From Candidatus Woesearchaeota archaeon (lineage in GTDB: Archaea > Nanobdellota > Nanobdellia > Woesearchaeales > JACPBO01): a stretch of DNA of 64,000 nucleotides. The stretch covers positions 586,160 through 650,159 of the forward strand of contig JAUSCS010000006.1 in NCBI GenBank assembly GCA_030651135.1. Direction: 5' to 3'. The number at the start of each line of letters is the position of its first letter. The stretch's first letter is position 1. The notes beneath the pieces were generated by a model, which worked only from the letters and a program-made list of their open reading frames with translations, ran no database searches and was not told the origin of the DNA. Positions 7,829 to 15,785 of this stretch are shown here, piece by piece. The position numbers and the translations under genes are program-made.

Positions 7829-8338
7829 ATGAAAGAATTCGGCATAGAAAAAGGCTTGGAAAGAATCTTAGATCTTGCTAAAACCAAAGAGCAAAAGCCG
7901 GTATTGATCGCTGTTTGCGGATATGCAGACAGCGGTAAAACTTTCTTATGCACAAGAGCAAGGGAAAAGTTTACTGATGAAAAGATCAGCATGAGCTCAT
8001 CTTATGATGGAAAAAGCAACTACCGATGTGCTTCTCATTATGATTACTTTTTTATCCACGTTCCGCTCGATAAAATAGAAATAAGCGAAGTTTCAAAACA
8101 CACTCAAAAACATTTAGGTAAGCCAGTTGACATTTCAGTGCACATTTACAATCCAGATGACCTGCGTTTTGAAAAACCAGACTTAGAGCATTTAAAAAAG
8201 TATGATGTTGTAATTAAAAACACCGGTGCATTATATAAAGACATAGATGCAGCTATAGGCGTCATAGCAGCCCAATTAGCTTCATCAGCAGTTCAAGCCA
8301 GGGTCGAAAAATACCTTTCAAAAAGAATGAGAATATGA
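7829..8338 (+). CDS. P-loop nucleoside-kinase-like protein
   Basis: A 169-residue P-loop NTPase. Walker A is GYADSGKT at about residues 31-38, preceded by hydrophobic strand PVLIAVC as in uridine kinase. There is no obvious LID or Walker B signature beyond DYFFIHVPLD. A TTTATAAAC box about 28 nt upstream points to leaderless translation from this ATG. The physiological substrate is not apparent. Confidence 0.6.
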   Translation: MKEFGIEKGLERILDLAKTKEQKPVLIAVCGYADSGKTFLCTRAREKFTDEKISMSSSYDGKSNYRCASHYDYFFIHVPLDKIEISEVSKHTQKHLGKPVDISVHIYNPDDLRFEKPDLEHLKKYDVVIKNTGALYKDIDAAIGVIAAQLASSAVQARVEKYLSKRMRI

Positions 8339-8368
8339 ACCCCAAAATAATACCTTTAGGAGAATACA

Positions 8369-8611
8369 ATGGCAGCAATATTTGGATATCCTTCGAATTC
8401 GAAAAGGTATACTGGTAATTCCTGCACTTTGTCAATAGGGCCTCTGACAAAAGAGGCAAGGGCAAAAAGAGCAATATGCGATCTCGTAGATGCTGAGAAG
8501 GAATTCAATGCAAGTTTAGAAGCCAGAAGCGGCCAACCAAACCCGCCATTTAATGAAAGCACATACTATAAACATGTTTTTGAAAAATACAGCCTTTCTT
8601 TGCCAAAATAA
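8369..8611 (+). CDS. small protein of unknown function
   Basis: An 80-residue soluble protein with no motif I recognise. The AGGAG at 8359-8363, about 5 nt before the ATG, is a clear ribosome-binding site and supports it as a real gene. It follows the kinase-like gene by 30 nt in the same direction and is likely in one operon. Its stop abuts the end of the convergent DRG gene. Confidence 0.6.
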   Translation: MAAIFGYPSNSKRYTGNSCTLSIGPLTKEARAKRAICDLVDAEKEFNASLEARSGQPNPPFNESTYYKHVFEKYSLSLPK

Positions 8612-9724
8612 TCACCTTAAATGTATCTCTACAACATCTTCATCTTTCAATGCATAGTTCAGTGAAAGCTTCTGGCCCGGGAATTTTGATGATCCCCACA
8701 CTCTTGCAAACTTAAATTTATCGGCAAAATCCCTGTGCAGCCTGTTGCACATATCCCTTATTGTTGAATCTTTTTTGACGATCATCGGCACATCCAGATC
8801 AGCCATCTTCCCGATTTCCTTGCAGTAAACCCTCATCAAATTCAGTTTTTTAAAAATCAAAGCTTTCAGCTCTTCTGTATTTATCTTTCTCTCAGCAGAA
8901 ATGCACAAGTCTGGTTTTACGTCTCTGATTATCGCATTAAGCTCTTCTTTATCAACAATATCTACTTTATTTACAATTGTAATTGCCGGAACATATTTTT
9001 TATTGCTCTCTATCGCGTCTATAAGTTGGTCTGCATCTATATTCTCCCTTATGACAATCATTGCATTAACCAGCCCAAGCGCATTTGCAATGGATTTTAT
9101 TGTTTGATCCTGCAGTTTGCTCAGCTTTACTGTCCTGCCTATTTCAATTCCGCCTCTCTCAGTTTTTGTTAGTTTAACATCAGGAGGCTGCTGGTTGATC
9201 CTGATGCCTGTATCATAAACTTCTTTCAGCAATGCTATATGCTGCTCTGGCTTTAGCGCATCAACAACAATCAAGACAAGGTCAGCGCTTCTCAGCATTG
9301 TAAGCACTTCTTTTCCTCTTCCCGTGCCTACAGCAGCCCCTCTGACAACTCCAGGAACATCAAGGACCTGTATCTTTGCATGATTGTATTCAAGCAATCC
9401 TGGGATGACTGTAAGCGTTGTAAAGTCATAAGAGCCGACAGGCGAATTTGCATTTGTTATGGCATTCAGCAAAGTGGATTTTCCAACAGAAGGGTAACCG
9501 ACCAGAACAACTGTCGCATCTCCGGTTTTCCTTACAGCAAACCCCTCTTTTCCTTTCCCTATGCCTGCCCTGGATTCCCGCTTTTCCTTCAGCTTTGCAA
9601 GCTGCGCTTTGTACAGGCCGATGGCATGCTGCGTCTTCTTGTTGTATTTTGTATTCTTTATTCTATCTTCCAGCTCTTTTATCTTGTCATGGAGAACATT
9701 TTTGGCAGACTCTTTTTCAGGCAT
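8612..9724 (-). CDS. DRG-family GTPase with TGS domain
   Basis: A 370-residue developmentally regulated GTP-binding protein. G1 is GYPSVGKST at about residues 76-84, G3 is DVPG at 122-125, and G4 is NKVD near 248. An N-terminal helical region is followed by the G domain and a C-terminal TGS domain (about 300-370) ending in DEDVVEIHLR. DRG GTPases bind ribosomes and act in translation under stress. Length and domain order match archaeal members. Confidence 0.95.
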   Translation of the reverse strand: MPEKESAKNVLHDKIKELEDRIKNTKYNKKTQHAIGLYKAQLAKLKEKRESRAGIGKGKEGFAVRKTGDATVVLVGYPSVGKSTLLNAITNANSPVGSYDFTTLTVIPGLLEYNHAKIQVLDVPGVVRGAAVGTGRGKEVLTMLRSADLVLIVVDALKPEQHIALLKEVYDTGIRINQQPPDVKLTKTERGGIEIGRTVKLSKLQDQTIKSIANALGLVNAMIVIRENIDADQLIDAIESNKKYVPAITIVNKVDIVDKEELNAIIRDVKPDLCISAERKINTEELKALIFKKLNLMRVYCKEIGKMADLDVPMIVKKDSTIRDMCNRLHRDFADKFKFARVWGSSKFPGQKLSLNYALKDEDVVEIHLR

Positions 9725-9807
9725 ATCTGCCTGTTATTGGCTCTGATTTAAATTATTTATGGAAATTGAGGAAAACTATTTAAATCAAAAACAAAAACCT
9801 ATGATCT

Positions 9808-10368
9808 ATGCTTAATGCAGCAATGGTATCAGTTGATTACTGGCAGAAGTTTGTATCTGGCCTTTGGGCTAAGCTTACATTAGCAGTGATTATCCTTTTG
9901 ATCGGATTCATAATCGGCAAATTGGCTGGCAGGCTGATACAGAAGATTCTGCACCAGTTTGAAGTCGATGTCGCATTCAAAAAAGCCGCTGGCATCAAAG
10001 TGACAATTGAAGGGATCATTGGCAGCATTATAACGTATTTTATTTATTTTATAGCAGTCATTATGGCACTTAACCAGTTCGGCTTGACAACACAGGTGCT
10101 TTACATTGTTTCAATCAGCGTAATCGTATTTGTGATAGTTGCCCTTCTGCTAGCTATAAAGGATTTCATGCCTAATTTTTTCGCAGGGTTTTTCATCTTC
10201 AGGAAAGGCATAATAAATGTCGGCGACAGGATAAAGCTCAAGAACATAGAAGGCAAAGTTATCGAAGTCGGATTGGTTGAGACAAAGGTAGAGACAAAAA
10301 ACAAAGACCACATATTCATCCCGCATTCAGAGATGATAAAAAGCGAGCTTACAATCAAGAAGCGCTGA
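9808..10368 (+). CDS. small MscS-type mechanosensitive channel
   Basis: A 186-residue MscS-superfamily protein. Three hydrophobic segments (about 17-42, 68-90 and 94-116) are followed by the pore-lining TM3-like helix with small residues and the beta domain, GFFIFRKGIINVGDRIKL, matching the MscS signature P-F-x-V-G-D-x-I. It is shorter than MscS, lacking the large alpha/beta cage. It opens under membrane tension to release solutes. Its 3' end overlaps the convergent UPF0147 gene by 14 nt. Confidence 0.85.
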   Translation: MLNAAMVSVDYWQKFVSGLWAKLTLAVIILLIGFIIGKLAGRLIQKILHQFEVDVAFKKAAGIKVTIEGIIGSIITYFIYFIAVIMALNQFGLTTQVLYIVSISVIVFVIVALLLAIKDFMPNFFAGFFIFRKGIINVGDRIKLKNIEGKVIEVGLVETKVETKNKDHIFIPHSEMIKSELTIKKR

Positions 10369-10618
10369 CTTTTTCCAGCACAGAGACAATGTTCCATATC
10401 TGGGTTCTAGCATAAGACTGAAGATTTGCATCATTCGCTATCTCATCAAGCGCATGCAGTGCCTTGTTTAATTTTATAGATGTATCGGAATCGCCATTAA
10501 GAACTTCTATAATCGAATCTATTTTTATTTTTACGTTCTTTGGAACAGCAGCATCATCTTTCAATTCTTCCAGCATGCCAGTTATCTTGCCGAAATCGAA
10601 CTCTTGCACCATTTTCAC
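10355..10618 (-). CDS. UPF0147 family protein
   Basis: An 87-residue all-helical protein matching the archaeal UPF0147 family, with conserved DDAAVPKNVK and ALDEIANDAN-like segments. It starts with GTG at 10618 or ATG at 10612. The start overlaps the stop of prefoldin beta (GTGAAAATG), so it is the last gene of the eL43-rpo12-prefoldin operon. The function is unknown, but the operon links it to protein synthesis and folding. Confidence 0.85.
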   Translation of the reverse strand: MKMVQEFDFGKITGMLEELKDDAAVPKNVKIKIDSIIEVLNGDSDTSIKLNKALHALDEIANDANLQSYARTQIWNIVSVLEKVSAS

Positions 10619-10941
10619 TTTTCTTTCATCTCGCCGAGAACTTCTTCCTGCAGTTTTTTTGCCCTGTCTTTTATGCTGTTTTCCTGCTTTTCTATTGATC
10701 TTATTCTTATTTCGAATGTTTCCTGCTTTTCCTTTAGTTCCTTCTCAAGCGCATCTTTGTCAGAGCTTACCATAATGTTGCCGACGATCTTATAGGCTTC
10801 TTTTGCCTTGCCAAGCTCGCTCAATGCAGATTCTATCTCAACCAACTGGGACTGAAACTGCTGTTTTTGCATTAAGAAATTCTGCAGATTCTGCTCTAAA
10901 AGCTGCAATGTCTGTATTTTCTCCTGAGTTTTTTTCTCCAT
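10615..10941 (-). CDS. pfdB: prefoldin beta subunit
   Basis: A 108-residue coiled-coil chaperone subunit. Two long helices (about residues 1-45 and 70-105) flank a beta-hairpin region with IVGNIMVSSDKD, the prefoldin beta signature. Together with prefoldin alpha it forms a hexamer that delivers unfolded proteins to the thermosome. The order eL43-rpo12-prefoldin beta is conserved in many archaea. Confidence 0.93.
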   Translation of the reverse strand: MEKKTQEKIQTLQLLEQNLQNFLMQKQQFQSQLVEIESALSELGKAKEAYKIVGNIMVSSDKDALEKELKEKQETFEIRIRSIEKQENSIKDRAKKLQEEVLGEMKEK

Positions 10942-10942
10942 T

Positions 10943-11080
10943 TTATCTTGCCTTTATCTTTGTTACAACTGAGCGCGGCTTGAAAAGTATCTTTGATCCG
11001 CAATAAGGGCATCTGACTCTCTTTCTCATCATCTCATCGCCTATTTTTTTATCGCAGCTAAAGCATTTGTATTCTACCAT
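10943..11080 (-). CDS. rpo12: RNA polymerase subunit Rpo12 (RpoP)
   Basis: A 45-residue protein starting MVEYKCFSCDKKI and containing RCPYCGSKILFKPR. The two CxxC pairs make the zinc ribbon of Rpo12/Rpb12, an assembly subunit of archaeal RNA polymerase. The ATG lies inside the last codons of eL43 (7-nt overlap) and the stop is 1 nt before the prefoldin gene. The length and sequence fit the family fully. Confidence 0.95.
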   Translation of the reverse strand: MVEYKCFSCDKKIGDEMMRKRVRCPYCGSKILFKPRSVVTKIKAR

Positions 11081-11400
11081 CTTTTTTCCTCTTTCTTTTT
11101 CTTCGAGCTTCTATCCTCAGCTTCCTCCGTTTCTTCTTTCTGGCCTTCTTTCGCTTCTTCAGGCATAAGCTCTTCAAATACTACTCTCTTTGCAATAGAA
11201 TAAGACTTTCCTGTAAATTTTGCGCCGCATTTACTGCATCCCCATATTCCCGTTGCAATTCTCTTTGCTCTTAAGCTGCTGCAATAAGGGCATTTGTGCT
11301 TTTTCTTCAGCTCTTCCTCTATTTTAGCAACCTTGTACCTTATCCTTCTTCCATATCTCGCGCCAAAGCGCTTTACCGTCATTAATTTTTTTTCTGCCAT
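11074..11400 (-). CDS. ribosomal protein eL43 (L37Ae)
   Basis: Large-subunit zinc-ribbon protein eL43. RFGARYGRRIRYKVAKIEE is the family signature, followed by two zinc knuckles CPYCSS and CSKCGAKF. The charged C-terminal tail after about residue 80, rich in E and K, is longer than usual. The start at 11400 is chosen because the upstream extension would overlap tRNA-Pro. The gene begins 8 nt after the tRNA 3' end, so tRNA processing may create the mRNA 5' end. Confidence 0.94.
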   Translation of the reverse strand: MAEKKLMTVKRFGARYGRRIRYKVAKIEEELKKKHKCPYCSSLRAKRIATGIWGCSKCGAKFTGKSYSIAKRVVFEELMPEEAKEGQKEETEEAEDRSSKKKKEEKRW

Positions 11401-11408
11401 TTTGTAAA

Positions 11409-11539
11409 TGGGGCTGCCCGGACTGTCGGAGCCCATTTAATAAGCTAAATGGAGCCTTTTCGAACCGGGGTCTTCTGGTGCCCTTTGCAGCCATTTGCAA
11501 CCCAAGCCAGAAAGGATAACCAAGCTACCCCACAGCCCC
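11409..11539 (-). tRNA. tRNA-Pro(UGG) with two introns
   Basis: The acceptor GGGGCTG pairs with CAGCCCC. The anticodon stem TCTGG/CCAGA encloses CT-TGG-G, then a 21-nt intron (11480-11500) at the canonical 37/38 site. The T-stem CCCGG/CCGGG holds TTCGAA and then a second insertion of about 36 nt (11423-11458) before the last T-loop base. That insertion folds as CCATTTA-GCTTAT-TAAATGG, compatible with a bulge-helix-bulge splice site. Removing both gives a normal tRNA. Exact intron ends could shift by a base or two. Confidence 0.9.
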
Positions 11540-11651
11540 AATTGATAAGTTGTGAAAACGCAGTTTGTTTATAAAGCTTTCGCATGGGATTTTACAAAAT
11601 AACTTTACAAAACCAACAATTTTTTATACTAACTGCCTTCTATCCATCATT

Positions 11652-12848
11652 ATGTTCGAAGATGTAGTAAAAGAAAACAAGGTTGAAAATGAGAAGGAAG
11701 TTTTTAGTAAAATAATCTCCTTTATCGATAAAATAAAAAAAAGCATTAAAAAAAACAGGATAAAGGCAATTGCCCAGCTCGGAGGAAGCGCTGCAAAAGG
11801 AACTTTTCTGAGAGATTTTGATGTTGATATTTTTGTAAAGTTTGCTTTAAGCTATAAAAATGAAGCCCTTTCTGATATATTAGAAAGAATTTTAAAAATT
11901 TTTAACAATGCCAGAAGAGTCCATGGCAGCCGCGATTATTTTGAAGTCATTGAAAACAGCATAAACTATGAAATTATCCCTGTTTTGAACATAAAAAAGC
12001 CAGGCGATGCAAAGAATGTTACTGACTTCTCCCCCTTGCATGTCAAATGGGTCAAAAAGAATATAGGAAACTTCCAGAATGATATTTTATTGGCTAAATT
12101 GTTCTGCAAAGCTCAGGGAGTTTATGGCGCAGAGAGCTACATCGGAGGCTTCAGCGGCCACATAATTGACATTCTTGTGATATATTATAAGGGATTTTTG
12201 AATTTATTAAAAAATTCCCTCAAATGGGGAGATGGTGAAATAATCGATGTAATGCATTATTATAAAAATAAAAGGCTCGACATAAACAAGTCAAAGCTTT
12301 CGCCTTTGATCATAATCGATCCTCTGCAGAAAGGCAGGAATGCAGCCGCCGCATTAAGAAAAGAAAAGATAGAAAAATTCAGGGAAGCTGCTGTTTTGTT
12401 TTTAAAATCACCTTCAAGGGATTTCTTTGTCAAAAAGAAAATGGAGATTAAGGAAGGAGCAGCGATTATTGAAGCTACGCCATTAGATGGAAAAGAAGAT
12501 GTTGTTGGAAGCAAATTATTGAAGGTTTTTGATTTCATTAAAACAGAAATTGCGCTCAATGATTTTCAATTGGAAGATTCGGGTTGGGAATTCAACGATA
12601 AAAAAACCATCATGTGGTTTTTAGTGAAAAACAAGATTTTAAGCAAAACAAAGATCCATGAAGGCCCTCCATTAAAGGCAGCAAAGCATGTTGAAAATTT
12701 TAAAAATAAATATAAGAAAACCTTTATAAAAAACAACAGGATTTATGCAGAAGTCAGCAGGGAATTTATTAATATAGATGAGTTAATAAAAAATTCAATA
12801 AAAGCCGATTATGTAACAGAAAAGATTAAAAAAATAAACCTCAAATAA
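11652..12848 (+). CDS. cca: CCA-adding enzyme, archaeal class I
   Basis: Adds or repairs the 3' CCA of tRNAs, needed here because none of the tRNA genes encodes CCA. Residues 44-46 (GGS) and 57-59 (DVD) form the nucleotidyltransferase active site. The central domain (VHGSRDYFEVIENSINYEIIPV) and tRNA-binding C-terminal region follow. The 398-residue length from the ATG at 11652 is somewhat short of the usual 430-450. A longer in-frame start at 11565 would run into the promoter TTTTTATAC. Confidence 0.93.
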   Translation: MFEDVVKENKVENEKEVFSKIISFIDKIKKSIKKNRIKAIAQLGGSAAKGTFLRDFDVDIFVKFALSYKNEALSDILERILKIFNNARRVHGSRDYFEVIENSINYEIIPVLNIKKPGDAKNVTDFSPLHVKWVKKNIGNFQNDILLAKLFCKAQGVYGAESYIGGFSGHIIDILVIYYKGFLNLLKNSLKWGDGEIIDVMHYYKNKRLDINKSKLSPLIIIDPLQKGRNAAAALRKEKIEKFREAAVLFLKSPSRDFFVKKKMEIKEGAAIIEATPLDGKEDVVGSKLLKVFDFIKTEIALNDFQLEDSGWEFNDKKTIMWFLVKNKILSKTKIHEGPPLKAAKHVENFKNKYKKTFIKNNRIYAEVSREFINIDELIKNSIKADYVTEKIKKINLK

Positions 12849-12849
12849 A

Positions 12850-13317
12850 ATGGACGCATTAATCAAAGCAATGATCTGGAGCTTCCTGCCGATATCAGAG
12901 TTAAGAGGCGGAATTCCTATTGGCTTATATGCCGGGCTTAACATCTTCCTGGTTTATTTTGCCTGCGTCATCGCCAATATACTTGTTGTTCCTGTTGTTT
13001 ATTTCTTTTTAGAGTATATACATGGTCATTTCATGAAATCCAGGCTCTACAAAAAAACATTTGATGGCTTTCTGGAAAGGACAAGAAGAAAAGCGCATAA
13101 AAGCATTGAGAAGTGGGGTTATGTCGGATTAATGATCTTTGTTGCAATACCATTTCCAGCAACAGGAGCATATACAGGAGCTTTGGCTGCATGGTTCTTC
13201 AAGCTTGACAAGTGGAAGTCATTTCTAGCGATCTCTCTGGGAGTTGCAATTGCAGGGATTATAGTTACCTTGATCGTCTCAGGCGGGTTTACTGCATTTA
13301 AGTTTTTGGTTAAATAA
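12850..13317 (+). CDS. COG2426-type putative small multidrug export protein
   Basis: A 155-residue membrane protein with four to five helices. The conserved LPISELRGGIPIG near the N-terminus and AIPFPATGAYTGALAAWFF in the middle are hallmarks of the COG2426/Sm_multidrug_ex family. Transport of drugs is only a family label. The start codon follows the stop of the CCA enzyme by 1 nt, so the two are co-transcribed. Confidence 0.83.
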   Translation: MDALIKAMIWSFLPISELRGGIPIGLYAGLNIFLVYFACVIANILVVPVVYFFLEYIHGHFMKSRLYKKTFDGFLERTRRKAHKSIEKWGYVGLMIFVAIPFPATGAYTGALAAWFFKLDKWKSFLAISLGVAIAGIIVTLIVSGGFTAFKFLVK

Positions 13318-13322
13318 TAAAA

Positions 13323-13556
13323 ATGAAAAAAAGATGCATTGTTTGCGGAAAAAAGCTCAATATAATTCTAAACAAAGATAAAACTTACAAGGGCGGATAC
13401 TATTTTGGTAAAATGAGAGTCCAAATTGGAAAAGGCAAACTGGTTAAAGTTGGAACAACAAAACTTCTAGGCAAAAAGATTGATATTGTTAAATGGACTG
13501 GAAAATCAAAGAAAGCAGAATATTGGGAATGCAAGAAGTGTTTTAATGAAGAATAG
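13323..13556 (+). CDS. small zinc-ribbon protein
   Basis: A 77-residue basic protein with CIVCGKKL at the N-terminus and CKKC near the C-terminus (about residues 70-73), forming one four-cysteine zinc site that closes a basic middle section with many K and G residues. I do not recognise a named family. It is 5 nt downstream of the export-protein gene and probably part of the same transcript. Confidence 0.65.
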   Translation: MKKRCIVCGKKLNIILNKDKTYKGGYYFGKMRVQIGKGKLVKVGTTKLLGKKIDIVKWTGKSKKAEYWECKKCFNEE

Positions 13557-13613
13557 CATTTTTTACGGTTTCTTTCAGTTACTTTTTTAAATCAAACTTC
13601 ATTCTCGAGCTAT

Positions 13614-14204
13614 ATGAACAACTTCGAACTAAGAAGGCAGATCTTCCACCTCGCATTTGGCCTTGCTGTTGTATATCTTATTTACATGGGCATATTGACA
13701 GACATGGCAATGTTCCTGCTCATCATTGTTGGGTTTTTGATCTCCTTGATAAGCAAATACGCAAGGCTGCCATTAGTAGGATGGTTCTTGGACAAGTTTG
13801 AAAGGGAAGAAAATGCAAAAACATTCCCTGGCAGCGGCATGCTTTTCTTCATGATCGGAGCATTACTCACCCTTAAGCTATTCAATGAAAACATCGCGCT
13901 GGCTTCAATAATGATCTTGGCTGTGGGCGACTCTGTGAGTCACATCATTGGCGCAGAGTTTGGCGCTATACAAAATCCCTTCAGCAACAACGGCAAAAAG
14001 CTTGAGGGAACGCTTGTAGGAGTTCTGGTCGGATTTGTAGCGGCATTAGTCTTTGTAAGGCCTTTGGAAGCTTTATTGGCATCTGTAGGTGCAATGATCG
14101 CAGAAGTGATTGAGCTGGAATTCAATAAAAGGCCGGTTGATGACAACATTGTTGTTCCATTGGTTGCAGGGACGATAATTCTGCTTGTGAGAAAATATTT
14201 GTGA
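13614..14204 (+). CDS. CTP-dependent polyprenol/dolichol-kinase-like membrane protein
   Basis: A 196-residue polytopic membrane protein. The N-terminal ELRRQIFHLAFGL and the cytosolic-loop motif GDSVSHIIG with KLEGTLVG are typical of the phosphatidate cytidylyltransferase / dolichol-phytol kinase superfamily (cf. archaeal geranylgeraniol or dolichol kinase-like proteins). D in GDS is expected to bind metal and CTP. Six to seven helices are predicted. A TTTTTAAATCA TATA-like box at about 13583 precedes the gene. Confidence 0.75.
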   Translation: MNNFELRRQIFHLAFGLAVVYLIYMGILTDMAMFLLIIVGFLISLISKYARLPLVGWFLDKFEREENAKTFPGSGMLFFMIGALLTLKLFNENIALASIMILAVGDSVSHIIGAEFGAIQNPFSNNGKKLEGTLVGVLVGFVAALVFVRPLEALLASVGAMIAEVIELEFNKRPVDDNIVVPLVAGTIILLVRKYL

Positions 14205-14309
14205 TGGTTTCTTTATTAAAAAATATGCCTATATGGCTGATAAAAAGTCTTATCAAATACCGATTTAAAAGTAGTTACGAAGAAAAAATTTATAAAGTTA
14301 GCTGTTTCT

Positions 14310-14705
14310 TTGGCTGATATGATTGAGGTCGGGGTGGATGAGAAGTGTTGCTGCTGCTGTATTAGCTTGGCTTTAGGCTATCTGTTGCTGCATGATTCTG
14401 CAGGCGGAACAGTCTTGGCTGAATACAGCCGTGCTGGCAGGCCAGCCGCAATAGATGATGCTGTTAAATCTGCGCAACCAGATGCCTTTTTATTGAGGCA
14501 GATTGAAAATTATCAAAAAAATATCTCCCCAAAAATTAAAGAAACATTAGGAAAAGACAGGTTATGTAAATTTGAGCCATCCTGCTCGGAATATTCAAAA
14601 CAGGCAATAGAAAAATATGGCTCAATGAAGGGTGCTTTGATATCGATCAACAGGCTGCTAAGATGCAATCCTATAAGCAAGGGGGGCGCAGATCCTCTCA
14701 AATAA
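14310..14705 (+). CDS. yidD: YidD-like membrane protein insertion factor
   Basis: Residues about 60-131 match YidD (DUF37): the IENYQKNISP start, CKFEPSCSEYSKQAI with paired cysteines, KYGSMKGALISINRLLRCNP, and terminal GGADP. YidD acts with YidC in bacterial membrane protein insertion. The N-terminal 58 residues are unusual, with a run of five cysteines (EKCCCCCIS) and a hydrophobic stretch that may be a signal or membrane anchor. A YidD homologue in an archaeon suggests transfer from bacteria. A TTTATAAAG box lies 20 nt upstream. Confidence 0.8.
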   Translation: MADMIEVGVDEKCCCCCISLALGYLLLHDSAGGTVLAEYSRAGRPAAIDDAVKSAQPDAFLLRQIENYQKNISPKIKETLGKDRLCKFEPSCSEYSKQAIEKYGSMKGALISINRLLRCNPISKGGADPLK

Positions 14706-14756
14706 ATCATTTCTTGCACAATCTTTATAAATCCTCTTCAACAACACCCTATTTCT

Positions 14757-15785
14757 ATGCAAACTTTAACCGAAACTTTAAAGAAAATTTTCATTGAGAA
14801 CAAAGACCCATTCACAGATATTCTTGGGCAGGAAGCTGTAAAGAAGCAAATAAAGTCAGCTCTGCTAATGGACCGCCACATCATAATTGTCGGGCCGCCA
14901 GGAATTGGAAAAACAACACTGGCAAAAAACATTTCAAAATTATTGCCGGTAATCGAGATTAATGACTGCGGCTTCAGCTGCACAAAAGACACTCCACTCT
15001 GCCCAAAGTGCAAAGCAGGCGATAAAACAAAAACCAAGAAAATAAAAGGAGAAGACCGGTTCATAAGAATACAGGGATCTCCTGACCTGACAGCAGAAGA
15101 CTTATTGGGTGACATAGATCCGATCAAAGCATTGAAATTCGGGCCATTGAGCATTGAAGCCTTTACCCCGGGAAAAATATTCAAGGCAAACAATGGAATT
15201 CTCTTTTTTGACGAAGTTAACAGATGCCCTGAAAAGCTGCAGAACGCCTTATTGCAGGTCCTCTCTGAAAAAAAAGCAACCATCGGCAGCTACGATGTCG
15301 ATTTTCCGGCTGATTTTATTTTCATCGGCACAATGAATCCTGAAGATGCAAGCACAGAAAAGCTGAGCGATGTCTTTGTTGACCGCTTTGACTTCGTCTA
15401 CATGTCATATCCTGAAAATTTAGAAATAGAAACGAGAATTGTAAAAGAAAAAGGAAAATCTTTGGTTGAATTCCCGGAAGAATTATTGGAGCTAGTCATC
15501 CGGTTTGTAAGAATTCTTAGAGAAAGCGAAAAGCTTGAAAAACATCCGTCTGTAAGAGCTTCCATCGGCCTTTACGAGAGAGCGCAGAGCAATGCATTCC
15601 TGGCTAAAAAGAAAAAAGTAGATTTTGACGATGTAAAGGAAGCAGTTGTTTCTGTATTGAGCCACAGGATAGAATTAAAGCCAAGCGTCAAATATCTGCA
15701 AAGCCCGAAAGAATACATTGAAGAGCAATTCAGCAGCTTTTCCGACCGAAATCTGGAAGAGATTGAAAAAGGTGGTTACCGGTAA
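14757..15785 (+). CDS. MoxR/ChlI-type AAA+ ATPase
   Basis: A 342-residue AAA+ ATPase. Walker A is GPPGIGKT at residues 46-53, Walker B is LFFDEVN near 156, and sensor 1 is GTMNPED near 195. An inserted cysteine-rich loop (CGFSCTKDTPLCPKCKAGDKT, about 72-92) may bind zinc, as in magnesium-chelatase subunit I-like proteins. It overlaps the VWA gene that follows; MoxR-VWA pairs act as metal-insertion or protein-remodelling chaperones. No bacteriochlorophyll or cobalt-chelatase genes are near, so the client is unknown. Confidence 0.85.
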   Translation: MQTLTETLKKIFIENKDPFTDILGQEAVKKQIKSALLMDRHIIIVGPPGIGKTTLAKNISKLLPVIEINDCGFSCTKDTPLCPKCKAGDKTKTKKIKGEDRFIRIQGSPDLTAEDLLGDIDPIKALKFGPLSIEAFTPGKIFKANNGILFFDEVNRCPEKLQNALLQVLSEKKATIGSYDVDFPADFIFIGTMNPEDASTEKLSDVFVDRFDFVYMSYPENLEIETRIVKEKGKSLVEFPEELLELVIRFVRILRESEKLEKHPSVRASIGLYERAQSNAFLAKKKKVDFDDVKEAVVSVLSHRIELKPSVKYLQSPKEYIEEQFSSFSDRNLEEIEKGGYR

